Shown one piece after another: positions 1-9,929 of a stretch of DNA of 64,000 nucleotides. Source of the DNA: Sinotaia quadrata. Lineage: Eukaryota; Mollusca; Gastropoda; Architaenioglossa; Viviparidae. The notes beneath the pieces were generated by a model. That model was not told the DNA's origin and made no database searches. It saw only the letters and a program-made list of their open reading frames with translations. A program made the translations under genes and the position numbers. Numbering within the stretch: the stretch's first letter is position 1; every line of letters starts with the position of its first letter. Where the stretch lies: NCBI GenBank assembly GCA_028829895.1, contig CM054182.1, positions 15,024,001-15,088,000 of the forward strand. Reading direction: 5' to 3'.

Positions 1-138
1 AATATTACTTTCACTTGGCAAGCTTGTGAAGAAAGAGATCATCCACACGGCCTCGAAAAGAAAATATTCATTTAATCTGTGTACTAGACAGCTTGTTACA
101 TCTATGTCTGCTTAGACTGATAGATCATACGCTAGGAC

Positions 139-412
139 TGCTCAAGGTAAACAGCGTGTTTGCAATAGCTGTTAGATCGTGTAGCCTACTAGAAGTGTTC
201 AAGGTAAATAGAGTGTTTACATCGACTAACTTAGATCGCGTATTACAACTGTTTAAAGTAAGTTAAGTGTTTACATCGACTAACTTAGATCGCGTACTAC
301 AACTGTTTAAAGTAAGTTAAGTGTTTACATCGACTAACTTAGATCGCGTACTACAACTGTTTAAAGTAAGTTAAGTGTTTACATCGACTAACTTAGATCG
401 CGTACTACAACT
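139..412. repeat. 54-bp minisatellite, about 5 copies
   Basis: The last three copies (starting 247, 301 and 355) are nearly identical and contain GTGTTTACATCGACTAACTT. Copies starting at 193 and 139 are increasingly diverged, so the array decays toward its left edge. Weaker traces may reach position 85. No coding role is seen. Confidence 0.92.
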
Positions 413-1984
413 CCCCATGCTGGAGGATTTCAAGTGTAAATATTGTTTGTTAAAACCCTTATCAATCTATTTTATGTAAAACCCTGTAGCCAATTAAAAC
501 CCTTATCAATCTATTTTAATTTAAACCCCAATTAAAAACAAACAAGTGAATAAAGCACACTTTGAAAACATCTGTACATATTAAAAATTTGGAGAAAACC
601 CCCAATTATTCTGGCCGGGTTTGTTCGACATCTCAAAAACATGAGAATCTGGTGATCTTGGAGAAATTCTAAATATAGAGCTCTGACATTGTGCACATGA
701 CATCAAAGGAATGGGAAGTTAGCCTGAGTGAATCATTGGTTCATTGTTTACGTCATTTCGTTTGGGTGGTTTTCATCTTTCAGTAAATATATATATATAT
801 TTCACAATTACTTAGCCAAAGGAATGTTACTTGTAACACACACGTGACTGAAAGATAGCAGGGCTCCATTGATAAGTACATAAATAGGTCCTTTGAAGTC
901 AAGCTGGAAACCTACTGCCTTTTCACTGAAGTCTTTGAAATGTATAACGTCGATTAAAAAACAAAACAAAATCAGAAATACCTCACATTGTATTTATAAT
1001 GATCGCATTAAAGTTAACAAAAAAAAGCATAATCTAAATATTACATGTACAGTTTTATCCAGTAATTGTAGATTTAAACACCAGGATATTTAACTTGTCA
1101 TCAAAATGATCAGCTATATTTACGTCATAGCTCATCCAGCAACAATGCGATCAAATACACTTCAGAAACAACAGTAACCCAACACATTTTATTTTGAATG
1201 TTTGTTTAAAATAAAGATGTTGGTTTCTCCAGTATATTTACCATGGAACATACACATGCACACACATAAAATGCCATTATTTATTATAATTTAAAATGTA
1301 GTCCACAAATTTTAACTGGATTACAATCAAATACAGATATTCCACACCTTTATCACATACTAGTTTTATTACATTTATTTCACCCAAACAGGTGATTAGA
1401 AGCAGATCCATCAAGTATACAGTATTCCTATTTATATTGTTAATACTAATTGAGAATTAATCCCAATATTTTCATATCAATTTCATTTATAATCAAAGAG
1501 CAATTTTTTAAAGTGCTTTATAGGAATGCTAAATTATTTATGTGTATCATAATTATTTACCAGAAACTCATTTGAGATAGGCACTTGCAAATTCCACAAA
1601 TTTACACACAATGAGTACAGTGATTAGGTGACACATTTACTTGTATCATATTTGGGGGGCATTATACATTATTTTATCACATAATTTATGTGCTTTGTCT
1701 TTTTAACTTCAACTATTTCTTATATTTTTAATATAATTTGTAGGTTAATTTTTTCAGGTTTTGCAAGCTCATTCAGAAAACCAATATATAAAACAATATT
1801 TTATTCATAAATACATCGACTTGTTTCACTCGCCCTTTAATCAAGCCAACTGAGGACAGATTTCTCATTTCACACTGAACTGATCCATAATAACATTATT
1901 AGTCTGTATTAGTTACATAAATGAAACACTTCAAATTGTACAAACATCAGTCAATTTTCAGGTTGTGAAACTATATTTTATAAT
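413..1984. other. AT-rich unique spacer
   Basis: This stretch is AT-rich with no convincing ORF, RNA gene or array. A short partial duplication containing CCCTTATCAATCTATTTTA occurs near 459 and 500, and a short (TA)n run lies near 787-800. The 66-codon frame at 893 has no recognisable features. Confidence 0.6.
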
Positions 1985-2480
1985 GATGGTTCACCTCATG
2001 AATTCATCAGTAAGAGGTTTAATAGTGATGGTTCACCTCGTGAATTCATCAGAAAGATTTTAATAATGATGTTTCACCTCGTGAATTCATCAGTAAAATG
2101 TTTAATAAAGATGGTTAACCTCATGAATTCCTTAGTAAGATGTTTAATAATGATGGTTCACCTAATGAATTCATAACCAAGTTGATGGTTCACCTCATGA
2201 ATTCATAACCAAGTTGATGGTTCACCTCATGAATTCATAACCAAGTTGATGGTTCACCTCATGAATTCATAACCAAGTTGATGGTTCACCTCATGAATTC
2301 ATAACCAAGTTCATGGTTCACCTCATGAATTCATAACCAAGTTCATGGTTCACCTCATGAATTCATAACCAAGTTGATGGTTCACCTCATGAATTCATGA
2401 CCAAGTTCATGGTTCACCTCATGAATTCATAACCAAGTTCATGGTTCACCTCATGAATTCATCAGCAAGATGTTTAATAA
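1985..2480. repeat. 42-bp minisatellite with nested 32-bp block
   Basis: Copies start at 1985, 2027, 2068, 2110 and 2152 with a 41-42-bp spacing. Each contains a variant of GATGGTTCACCTC followed by TGAATTCATCAG. The last copy, from 2440, again has the ATCAGCAAGATGTTTAATAA ending of the 42-bp type. The 32-bp array therefore sits inside the older 42-bp array. Confidence 0.92.
2184..2439. repeat. 32-bp minisatellite, 8 copies
   Basis: Eight near-identical 32-bp copies start at 2184, 2216, 2248, 2280, 2312, 2344, 2376 and 2408. Each has the core CTCATGAATTCATAACCAAG and a GAATTC site. The main variant is GATGG versus CATGG at the start of the unit. It looks like a recent expansion of a shortened form of the flanking 42-bp unit. 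Confidence 0.95.
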
Positions 2481-3230
2481 TCACTAACGAGTTGTTTTAT
2501 ACTTTATTTGTACTCATGTTTTAAATTGAAAATATTAAAAATATGTCTGCAAGTACCAGAAATTTCCAACTCATGGTCACAATAATTTTATTAGCAAGAT
2601 GTTTACTTAATAAATGAAACGTGGAGTATTATAAAGTTTTATTTATATTTTATATTTGCAGTACTAACAAATGTCTACTCTTAGCAGACAAATGATCAAT
2701 ATATAAAAATGATATTATATCACTAATACCATAAGTATAGGGCCAAACTAAAAAGCCACATATCTTTTCGTCACGTCACGTCACGTATTTTTAAAATTAT
2801 CAGTAGCAAATAATAAGCAATTTGATAAAACAAAACAACAGAAATAAACAAGATCAGTTTCTTATCAACAAAGCAGTAAAATTATACTTAATAATTTTTT
2901 TAAAATTAAAATTATTAATGTTATTATTAGTAGTTCCAAGTAAGTAGTATTTGCACAGATTTAATAATAAATATTATTTAAAGTTTTGCATAATATTTAA
3001 TTTATTTATTAGTTTTATGCTGTTACTATTTCATTATTTTCATAATTATTTACTTTTAAAAATTATTGTTTGTGTGTATTGATTGCTTTATTTATATATT
3101 TTATCAAGTAGTAATTTTATTATTATTAATATTTATTTGTACCTCACCACAAATTTCACTTTAAATTAAATTGATAATACACATGGTGTCATAAGATTTT
3201 GACCAAACTAAAAATCTAAACTTTGCTTAA
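2481..3230. other. AT-rich spacer
   Basis: Very AT-rich sequence with no array, RNA gene or credible ORF. A short triplicated CACGT motif lies near 2771-2786. Confidence 0.6.
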
Positions 3231-3251
3231 TTTTTTTTTTTTTTAAAAAAA
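3231..3251. repeat. T14A7 homopolymer pair
   Basis: A run of 14 T is followed at once by 7 A. Read on the minus strand it is a 14-base poly(A) about 27 bp beyond the stop codon of the reverse ORF at 3278-3538. That could mark a retroposed transcript, or it may be chance in AT-rich DNA. Confidence 0.7.
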
Positions 3252-3277
3252 GATGTTTGGAGAGAAAGTTAGTTCAA

Positions 3278-3538
3278 CTACCTAGATCTACGTTGTAAGT
3301 AATAAATCTGTTTGATACATTTTACAGTGTAATCAGCAAGGTTAATCGTCATTATAGCAGGACTAGATAAATCTATTGACATCGTCTGCTTCCATTGAAA
3401 GTGACTTTTCGAATTGAATTGTTTAATTGTCTGGATGTATTCTTCTGAGTCTCTTTCACTTTCTGTTTCATTAGACTCGAATTGATAAGGAGCTAATCCT
3501 TTTTTTATAATAGATTCGAGGTATCTCCCTTGATTCAT
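3278..3538 (-). pseudogene. 86-codon ORF, possible P2X7-like-domain fragment
   Basis: This reverse ORF starts at an ATG with an in-frame stop three codons upstream and is not made of repeats. Residues 15-22 read GLAPYQFE and are followed by an acidic, serine-rich stretch (residues 22-33). That pattern resembles the YQFEP-plus-acidic N-terminus of P2X7-receptor-like zinc-binding proteins that are common in invertebrate genomes. The downstream WCxCxxC zinc ligands of that family are absent, so the copy would be truncated or split. A TGACGTCA palindrome lies at 3582-3589, about 45 bp upstream of the ATG, and a poly(A) run lies just past the stop. The function is unproven; the family match is a recognition from memory. 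Confidence 0.25.
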
Positions 3539-3539
3539 T

Positions 3540-4149
3540 ATCGCTTACACATTCGTCTATTTGGCTGGTATCCATCCTTATTGACGTCATAAGCTTATGG
3601 GTTTCCCAAAACGCAGAAACCTTCGGTTCGGCAAAATCCATAAAGGAAAATATATTTTAATTCGCAAAGTGCATTTATCGTTCATTCATAACAGAAAGAC
3701 TAGATTTTATCGAATTAATAATGTTTCTTTTAAAATTTTAGGAAAAAACAAGAAATACCCTTACATAAATATAACAAGGGAGACAAACCACTAACAAAAT
3801 CTACTTTCTCCAACCCCATTTCAAACTCTCAAGAAAACTTTTAAAAAAATCACTAACTTCTTTCCTTTTTTTTTTACTTTAAGTTTAGCGCAAACATATA
3901 CTGAAGAGTGAAATATTAATGTACTTCCAGTCGAATCTTTCCATTTTAATGCGTCTGTCATTTTGATGTTTCCAAGTGAATATGTATTTTTACAAAATGT
4001 GTGCTCTTCATTATTTCGAAAACGTTTCCAGGCTGCCAAAAGGAATGACTACAGAATGATACTACTCTCTCCTGGCAGCCACGTGACCATTGCTGCGCGA
4101 AGATCCCTGCTCAGTCTTAATGCTAACTTCTGATAATACATGTAAAATG
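3540..4149. other. Unique spacer
   Basis: No array is present. Two short frames (3597-3794 forward, 3821-4039 reverse) are basic and low-complexity in places and match nothing I recognise. I do not call them genes. Confidence 0.5.
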
Positions 4150-4420
4150 CCAGATGTTGTAGTGGGTTCTAATACCATTAATGTCAGAGATTGTAGTAGT
4201 TTTAATACCTTTAATGTCAGACCTTGTAGTGGTTTTAATACCATTAATGCCAGACGTACGTAGTCGTTCTAATGCCATTAATGCCAGGCATTGTAGTGGT
4301 TCTAATACCATTAATGGCAGGCAATATATGGTTCTAATGTCATTAATTTGTGGCAGTTTAGTGGTTCCAATGCCATTAATGCCAGGAATTCTTTAGTTCT
4401 AATTTCATTAAAGTCTGATG
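4150..4420. repeat. 33-bp degenerate minisatellite, about 8 copies
   Basis: The repeated core is TTGTAGTGGTTCTAATACCA followed by TTAATG and CAG. Copies start at 4157, 4191, 4224 and 4291 with a 33-34-bp spacing and about 10-25% divergence. The short frames on both strands here are periodic by-products. Confidence 0.88.
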
Positions 4421-4467
4421 TTGTAGTAATTTGTCACACCCATCAGTCTGTCAAAGTAACTTTCATT

Positions 4468-4636
4468 AAGACTGCTTAATGCCGATTGTCTTGTGTCATT
4501 AAGACTGCTTAATGCCGATTGTCTTGTGTCATTAAGACTGCTTAATGCCGATTGTCTTGTGTCTTTAAGACTGCTTAATGCCGATTGTCTTGTGTCTTTA
4601 AGACTGCTTAATGCCGATTGTCTTGTGTCTTTAAGT
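4468..4636. repeat. 33-bp minisatellite, 5 copies
   Basis: Five nearly perfect copies start at 4468, 4501, 4534, 4567 and 4600 with the core AAGACTGCTTAATGCCGATT. The only variant is CATT versus CTTT. Because 33 is a multiple of three, a forward frame reads an 11-residue repeat; this is not evidence of coding. Confidence 0.96.
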
Positions 4637-4761
4637 ATGAATAAATCACATTACAACCTACACTTGTACCCCCATAAATGTAGTGGTTCTAGTATCCTTA
4701 ATGCTCACTGTTGTACATAAATATAATGGTTTAATACCATTGAGACCTTGTTTTGTAGGGG

Positions 4762-4805
4762 TATCTCAACTGCCCTCCGTTGGTGATAATAAGTAATAAT
4801 AATTG
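4762..4805 (+). mobile_element. Truncated tail of dispersed repeat
   Basis: The motif CTCAACTGCCCTCCGTTGG followed by TAA-type triplets matches the 3' end of the neighbouring element at 4806-5030. It looks like a second, heavily truncated copy placed head to tail with it. Confidence 0.55.
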
Positions 4806-5030
4806 GGGGAGTGGTGGTGATAGCAGTTTAACGTCGTCACCACTGGACCTTGCGTTCATCATTTCGTCAGCAGACGTTATCTGATCCGGAGTGCCCCAGT
4901 GAGACCCCACAGCCACACACTGCGTTCCCAGGTGGAAGGCGGGAGGGCTGGCGGAAGGGGGTGGAAAGGTCTCACAAGCTGGTGCATACCCTCAAACGCC
5001 CTCCGTCGGTGGATGTAATAATAATTATTT
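4806..5030 (+). mobile_element. Dispersed repeat with TAA-type tail
   Basis: This GC-richer block ends in CTCAAACGCCCTCCGTCGGT followed by GTAATAATAATT. A diverged copy occurs on the opposite strand at about 18039-18250. There the same CCACAGCC, GTG-ACCCTCAA and GCCCTCCGTCGGT landmarks appear in the same order, ending in a TGG triplet tail. Two copies with a shared end and different triplet tails suggest the 3' end of a retroposon (SINE or truncated LINE). The family is not identified. An internal GTGGTGA/TCACCAC inverted repeat lies at 4814-4820 and 4837-4843. Confidence 0.6.
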
Positions 5031-5144
5031 ATGTATAGCTTTATAGTCTATTAATAATTATTATTTATATAGTTTTTATAATCTAATAAGAATTATTATC
5101 TCATGATAGTGAATACTGTTTAATGGAAGACGAATATTTTAAGG

Positions 5145-5311
5145 CAGTGGTTCTTAACCTTGATGGAGGTACTGAACCCCACCAGTTTCATATGCACATT
5201 CACCGAACCCTCTTTATTGTCATCACTAACCATATGAGTCAGGTGCATGTCTTGACCTCCCTTCGCCGAACCCCTGAGACTGACTCACCGAACCCAGGTT
5301 AAGAAACACTG
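5145..5311. mobile_element. hAT-type MITE, 167 bp
   Basis: The terminal inverted repeats are CAGTGGTTCTTAACCT (5145-5160) and, read on the other strand at the right end, CAGTGTTTCTTAACCT, a 15 of 16 match. The flanks TTTTAAGG (5137-5144) and TTTTAAGA (5312-5319) match at 7 of 8 positions, as expected for the 8-bp target duplication of hAT elements. CAGTG...TTCTTAACC termini are typical of non-autonomous hAT elements in animals. There is no transposase; the interior repeats CCGAACCC several times. Confidence 0.88.
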
Positions 5312-5319
5312 TTTTAAGA

Positions 5320-5752
5320 GATTTTGGGTATTAAGGGAAGCTACTCATGCAAAGGTAACATTTGTTTGGAAAGTACGAATTATGTCCCATGGAATAACAA
5401 GCAAAATTTCAATGCTGAATATACTTTCGAGTGTGTTGCATTCCTATATTATAAATGAATAAATAAAATATGTTTCAAGTTATTTTAAAGCACCTTATTG
5501 AGAGAGAGTAGAAAAGGAGAGAGTCTGTATGTGTGTATGTGCATGCACGTTTGCAGTAATATTAGTGTTTGTGTGTGTGATTATTCATGTCTTCTGATTT
5601 TGTACAGCCGATTGTTTATTCTTCTTGATTTCTTGCTGTTTGAGATCTTCTATTAAAATTTTATAGTTAAAGATTTTTTTCATACATCAAAGATAGGCGT
5701 TAATTGACATAAAGATAACAAATGACAACTCAAAGGTTTTATTGGCATTTAA
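5320..5752. other. Unique AT-rich spacer
   Basis: No ORF or array is seen. A short GT-rich patch lies at 5527-5580. Confidence 0.5.
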
Positions 5753-6020
5753 GAATTGCAAGGGGCTGTAATATGATTTCTTTTACTAAAAGATTTTAAT
5801 GACTTTAGAGAATTGCAAGGGGCTGTAATATGATTTCTTTTACTAAAAGATTTTAATGACTTTAGAGAATTGCAAGTGGCTGTAATATGATTTCTTTTAC
5901 TAAAAGATTTTAATGACTTTAGAGAATTGCAAGGGGCTGTAATATGATTTCTTTTACTAAAAGATTTTAATGACGTTAGAGAATTGCAAGGGGCTGTAAT
6001 ATGATTTCTTCATCTAAAAC
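5753..6020. repeat. 57-bp minisatellite, 4.7 copies
   Basis: Copies start at 5753, 5810, 5867, 5924 and 5981 with the core GAATTGCAAGGGGCTGTAAT. The central copies differ by one or two bases. Confidence 0.96.
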
Positions 6021-6144
6021 GATTACTGAGGTGTTGTATGGGATAATTATTTATTTAATAACTTAAAACACTTTAAATGCATTAGCTCAAAAAATAATTG
6101 TGGGAATAAATATTTCAGAATATGCAAACTGAGACGAAGTTGTT

Positions 6145-6400
6145 GTCAAGTATTTATTGGTGTAGCACTCACGCTACACACTGTACTATCAAATATTTAC
6201 TGTGTGTAGCAGTCAAATCATAGTGCTGTCAAGTATTTACTGTGCATTGTACTCAAACCACAAAGTGTGCTGTCAAGTATTTATTGTGTGTAGCACTCAA
6301 ACCACATATAGTGCTGTCAAGATTTTATTTGTGTTAAGCATTCAAATTACAGACAGTGCTAACAAGTATTTATTGTGTGCGGCATTCAAAATACACAGAG
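6145..6400. repeat. 44-bp degenerate minisatellite, about 6 copies
   Basis: The repeated core is GTGCTGTCAAGTATTTA followed by a GTAGCA and TCAAACCACA region. Clear copies start at 6223, 6267, 6311 and 6356. The 68-codon forward frame over it is a by-product. Confidence 0.88.
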
Positions 6401-6489
6401 CAAAATGAGGTTAGGGCAAAAGTGTTGTTACCTATGGCATTTACGTTTTTATTTTGATAACAGTGAGAAAATGGACATGGCAGGAAATG

Positions 6490-6790
6490 TAAAGTAAGGA
6501 GTTTGTAATTCCCGCTAGAACACCAGGAGAAGTAACAAGTATTTAATTATGTAAGGAAGTTTATGATTCCCTCAAGAACTCCAGGAGAATTAACAACAAG
6601 TATTTAATGATGTAAGGAATTTGTGATTCCCTCACGAACTCCAGGAGAATTAACAAGTATTTAATGATGTAAGGAATTTGTTATTCCCTCAAGAACTCCA
6701 GGAGAATTAACAACAAGTATTTAATGATGTAAGGAATTTGTGATTCCCTCAAGAGCAAAAAGAATTAACAACAAGCATTTAATGATGTTT
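6490..6790. repeat. 57-61-bp minisatellite, 5 copies
   Basis: Copies start at 6494, 6551, 6612, 6669 and 6729 around the core GTAAGGAATTTGTGATTCCC. Unit length changes because a CAA triplet is gained or lost in AACAACAAG. Confidence 0.92.
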
Positions 6791-6834
6791 AACATTTCAA
6801 CAGACGAAGGGAAGAAAATCTAATACAGAACTAG

Positions 6835-7165
6835 CATATAACACATAGCTAACACATATCAACTAACATATAAGTAACACATACCACTAAAATAACACAT
6901 AATACACAATACATTACTAACACTTTACACATATATCTAACACACATAATAAATAATTCATAGCACATATTACTAACATATGTACAGTACATAACTAACA
7001 AATAATCCATAATTAACACACAACATATAATAACACATAGCATATAACAATAACTAACACATAATTCCATAACTAAACACATAGCATGTAATGCATAACT
7101 AACACCATAATACTAAAGTAACACATAGCATACAATTGATATATAATACATAACACAATAATACA
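6835..7165. repeat. Degenerate TAACACATA-type array
   Basis: Low-complexity sequence made of variants of TAACACATA and ACTAACAT with no fixed period. The 77-residue reverse frame is strongly biased to C, V, Y and M and follows from this composition. Confidence 0.8.
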
Positions 7166-7261
7166 TAAATGGCTTTAATATCTCCAAAATATACACACCT
7201 GACTGCTCTCTTTACTACTCGGTGTAGTCATTTCTAAATATATATTTCTGTTTGGAAAGAT

Positions 7262-7530
7262 CAATATTAGTGTGGCTATATTTACATGGAAAGCTAACTC
7301 TTAGTGTGGCTATATTTACATGGAAGAGCTTACTCTTAGTGTGGCTATATTTACATGGAAAGCTAACTTTTAGTGTGGCTATATTTACATAGAAAGCTAA
7401 CTCTTAATGTGGCTATATTTACATGGAAAGCTCACTCTTAGTGTGGCTACATTTACATGGAAAGCTCACTCTTAGTGTGGCTACATTTACATGGAAAGCT
7501 CACTCTTAGTGTGGCTACATTTACATGAAA
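7262..7530. repeat. 34-bp minisatellite, 8 copies
   Basis: Copies start at 7268, 7302, 7337, 7371 and onward with the core TAGTGTGGCTATATTTACAT. The right-hand copies carry TACATTT instead of TATATTT, so variants are clustered. Confidence 0.94.
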
Positions 7531-7544
7531 TGCCATAGAGTTTG

Positions 7545-7740
7545 CCATATCTGTAAAGTTTGATTATACTGACATGCTGCAGTGTTTGTAACTGTAATGA
7601 CTAATTGTAATACATGCCGTACAGTTTGTAACTATAAAGATTGATTACACTGACATACCGTAGTGTATGTTACTATAACACTGATTATTTTGCCTTACCG
7701 TAGTATTTGTAACAGTAGAGACTTATTATAATGACATATC
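7545..7740. repeat. About 54-bp diverged array, 4 copies
   Basis: Imperfect copies share TGCCGTAGTGTTTGTAACT, TATAA and GATTATACTGACAT. Divergence is high and the borders are uncertain. A further short pair with CACACTGTATA lies at 7745-7800. Confidence 0.7.
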
Positions 7741-8308
7741 CGACCACGCGCACACTGTATAACAAATGTATCTGGCCATATGCCCACACTGTATATAGAA
7801 TGTACGTGGCTGATTCCAACATTGTTCTTACTTCTGATGTACAAAGGCACATACACATTCTGTGCTATGCGTGACACTCACATATTGTTGCTATAGATGG
7901 CAGTCACATAGTCATGATAATTATAGTGTGACATAGTAACATACTGATCAATATCATGCTTTACCTGCAAAAGGTGAAAATTTGACCCATGGTAAGTTGT
8001 CCACTAGTAACACCCGGAAATTCCCCATTGCAAATCAACTCCTTTAGGTGCAGTGGTATTCCATCATTCCTACATAGGGTACCTGAAAGATCACGCAACA
8101 CACAAACTAAAATTAGTTACCAGTTGATGTAAACAGGTGACGTAACACTTGACGTTAACTTGGGCTTACTTGGTGGACTAGTCTGGCTTGACGTCAAAAG
8201 AATTTTGTCAATTTGACCTGATAAGACGTACAAGTGGCATCACAAAAGTTTGATATATTGAGTTTGAAAGTGACATTGTTTTCAAGTTAGTTATGACGTC
8301 ATAGTGCA
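7741..8308. other. Unique spacer with CRE-type octamers
   Basis: No ORF or array is seen. Two perfect TGACGTCA palindromes occur at 8189-8196 and 8294-8301, and TGACGT half-sites near 8139 and 8151. Whether ATF/CREB-type factors bind here cannot be told from sequence. Confidence 0.5.
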
Positions 8309-8690
8309 ACTTGGGTTTACACGACTCTCTACCCGTTAGTGACATCATGCAGTGTTAGTGTAAATTGGGTTTACAGGCGCTCTAGCGAAATAGTTATGAT
8401 GCCATACAGTTTTAGTGTAACTTGGGATTACATGACTCTCTACCCGCTAGTGACATCGTGCAGTGTTAGAGTAACTTGGGTTTACGGACGCTCTAGCGAA
8501 CTAGTAATGACGTCATACATTTTTATTGCGACTTGGGTTTACGAGACTCTCTACCCGGTAGTGACATCATGCAGTGTTAGTATAACTTGGGTTTACAGGC
8601 GCTCTAGCGAACTAGTAATGACGTCATACAGTTTCTGTGTAACTTAGGTTTACACGACGCTCTAGCGTTCTAACCAGTAATGACGTCATA
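8309..8690. repeat. 111-bp higher-order array (54+57 bp dimer)
   Basis: Type A units (54 bp, ACTTGGGTTTACACGACTCT) start at 8309, 8420 and 8531. Type B units (57 bp, TTACAGGCGCTCTAGCGAA) start at 8363, 8474 and 8585. A and B alternate strictly, so the true repeat is 111 bp. The final copy from 8642 starts as A and ends as B. B units carry TGACGTCA at 8508, 8619 and 8681. The 102-codon frame exists because 111 is a multiple of three. Confidence 0.93.
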
Positions 8691-8984
8691 CACGTAGTCT
8701 TCTTCACAATTACAGAGCCTGGCATGTCTAATGGTTTCTCCCACTATCAGCGTTCTAAGGAGAGATCTTGTTTTGAAGGAGACAATTTGGTAAAACATGA
8801 ATTATCCCTGATGCTAACAAGCACTCGGTAACCTTAATAGCCGATCGCCAATAGCAAAATAAACACTGCCAGGATCGTGGGTTGAGAACAGCATCATAAC
8901 CAATAAATAAATAAAACTTTTGCTATCATAAACAATCACAGTACTTCTTTTAATGTGTTTTCAAAAACAGGCCTGAGGCAGACA

Positions 8985-9480
8985 TTTAGGGACTTTCAGT
9001 GCCATGTTACAAATAGTAGATCTTCGTCTGGCATTTAGGACTTTAAATAGTAATGATGTAAATAGTAGATCTTTTTCTGATGCTTTGGGACTTTCATAAC
9101 GTAACTAGAAGAACTTTCGCGACATTCTTGGACTTTAAATGTCATGACGTAATTATTAGAATTTTGGCAGATATTCTGGGACTTTAAATATCGTGATTTC
9201 AAGATCTTACAGACATTTTGGGACTTAAATTTCATAACATAACCAACAGATTTCGGGCAGTTATTTTAATACTTTAAGTGTCGTGGCAGAAATAGTAGAG
9301 CTTACAGACAATTTGGGGCTTAAAATGGTTAGGATGTAACTAGACAATTTTTGGCAGACATTTTTGGACTTTAAAAATCATGACGTCAATGTGATTCTTG
9401 CAGACATTTGAAGACATAAGTGCAATGACGCAAATAATAGATATTTGGTACTTATTTTGGGACTTTGCAAATCATGATAA
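8985..9480. repeat. Old diverged part of GGGACTTTAAAT array
   Basis: Irregular copies of TTTTGGGACTTTAAAT, ATGACGTAA and AGTAGATCTT occur at about 45-60-bp spacing. This is the diverged left part of the uniform 46-bp array that follows at 9481. Confidence 0.72.
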
Positions 9481-9925
9481 ATCAGTAACTCTTACAGATA
9501 TTTTGGGTCCTTAAATGTCACGACAGATCAGTAACTCTTACAGACATTTTGGGTCTTTAAATGTCACGACAGACCAGTAACTCTTACAGACATTTTGGGT
9601 CCTTAAATGTCACGACAGACCAGTAACTCTTACAGACATTTTGGGTCTTTAAATGTCACGACAGATCAGTAACTCTTACAGACATTTTGGGTCTTTAAAT
9701 GTCACGACATATCAGTAACCCTTACAGACATTTTGGGTCTTTAAATGTCACGAACAGATCAGTAACCCTTACAGAGATTTTGGGTCTTTAAATGTCACGA
9801 CAGATCAGTAACTCTTACAGACATTTTAGTAACTCTTACAGACATTTTAGTAACTCTTACAGCCATTTGGGGGTCTTTAAATGTCACGACAGACCAGTAA
9901 CTCTTACAGATATTTTTTTAGACTT
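9481..9925. repeat. 46-bp minisatellite, about 9 copies
   Basis: Copies start at 9481, 9527, 9573, 9619 and 9665 with the core CAGTAACTCTTACAGACATT and TTTAAATGTCACGACAGA. Near 9826-9865 a 20-bp piece (AGTAACTCTTACAGACATTT) is itself tandemly duplicated. Confidence 0.94.
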
Positions 9926-9929
9926 CAGG

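Noticed and set aside
1985..2480. Possible CRISPR array (regular 32-bp units)
   Set aside because: Units are contiguous with no unique spacers, and the DNA is eukaryotic. The same holds for the 53587 and 53755 arrays.
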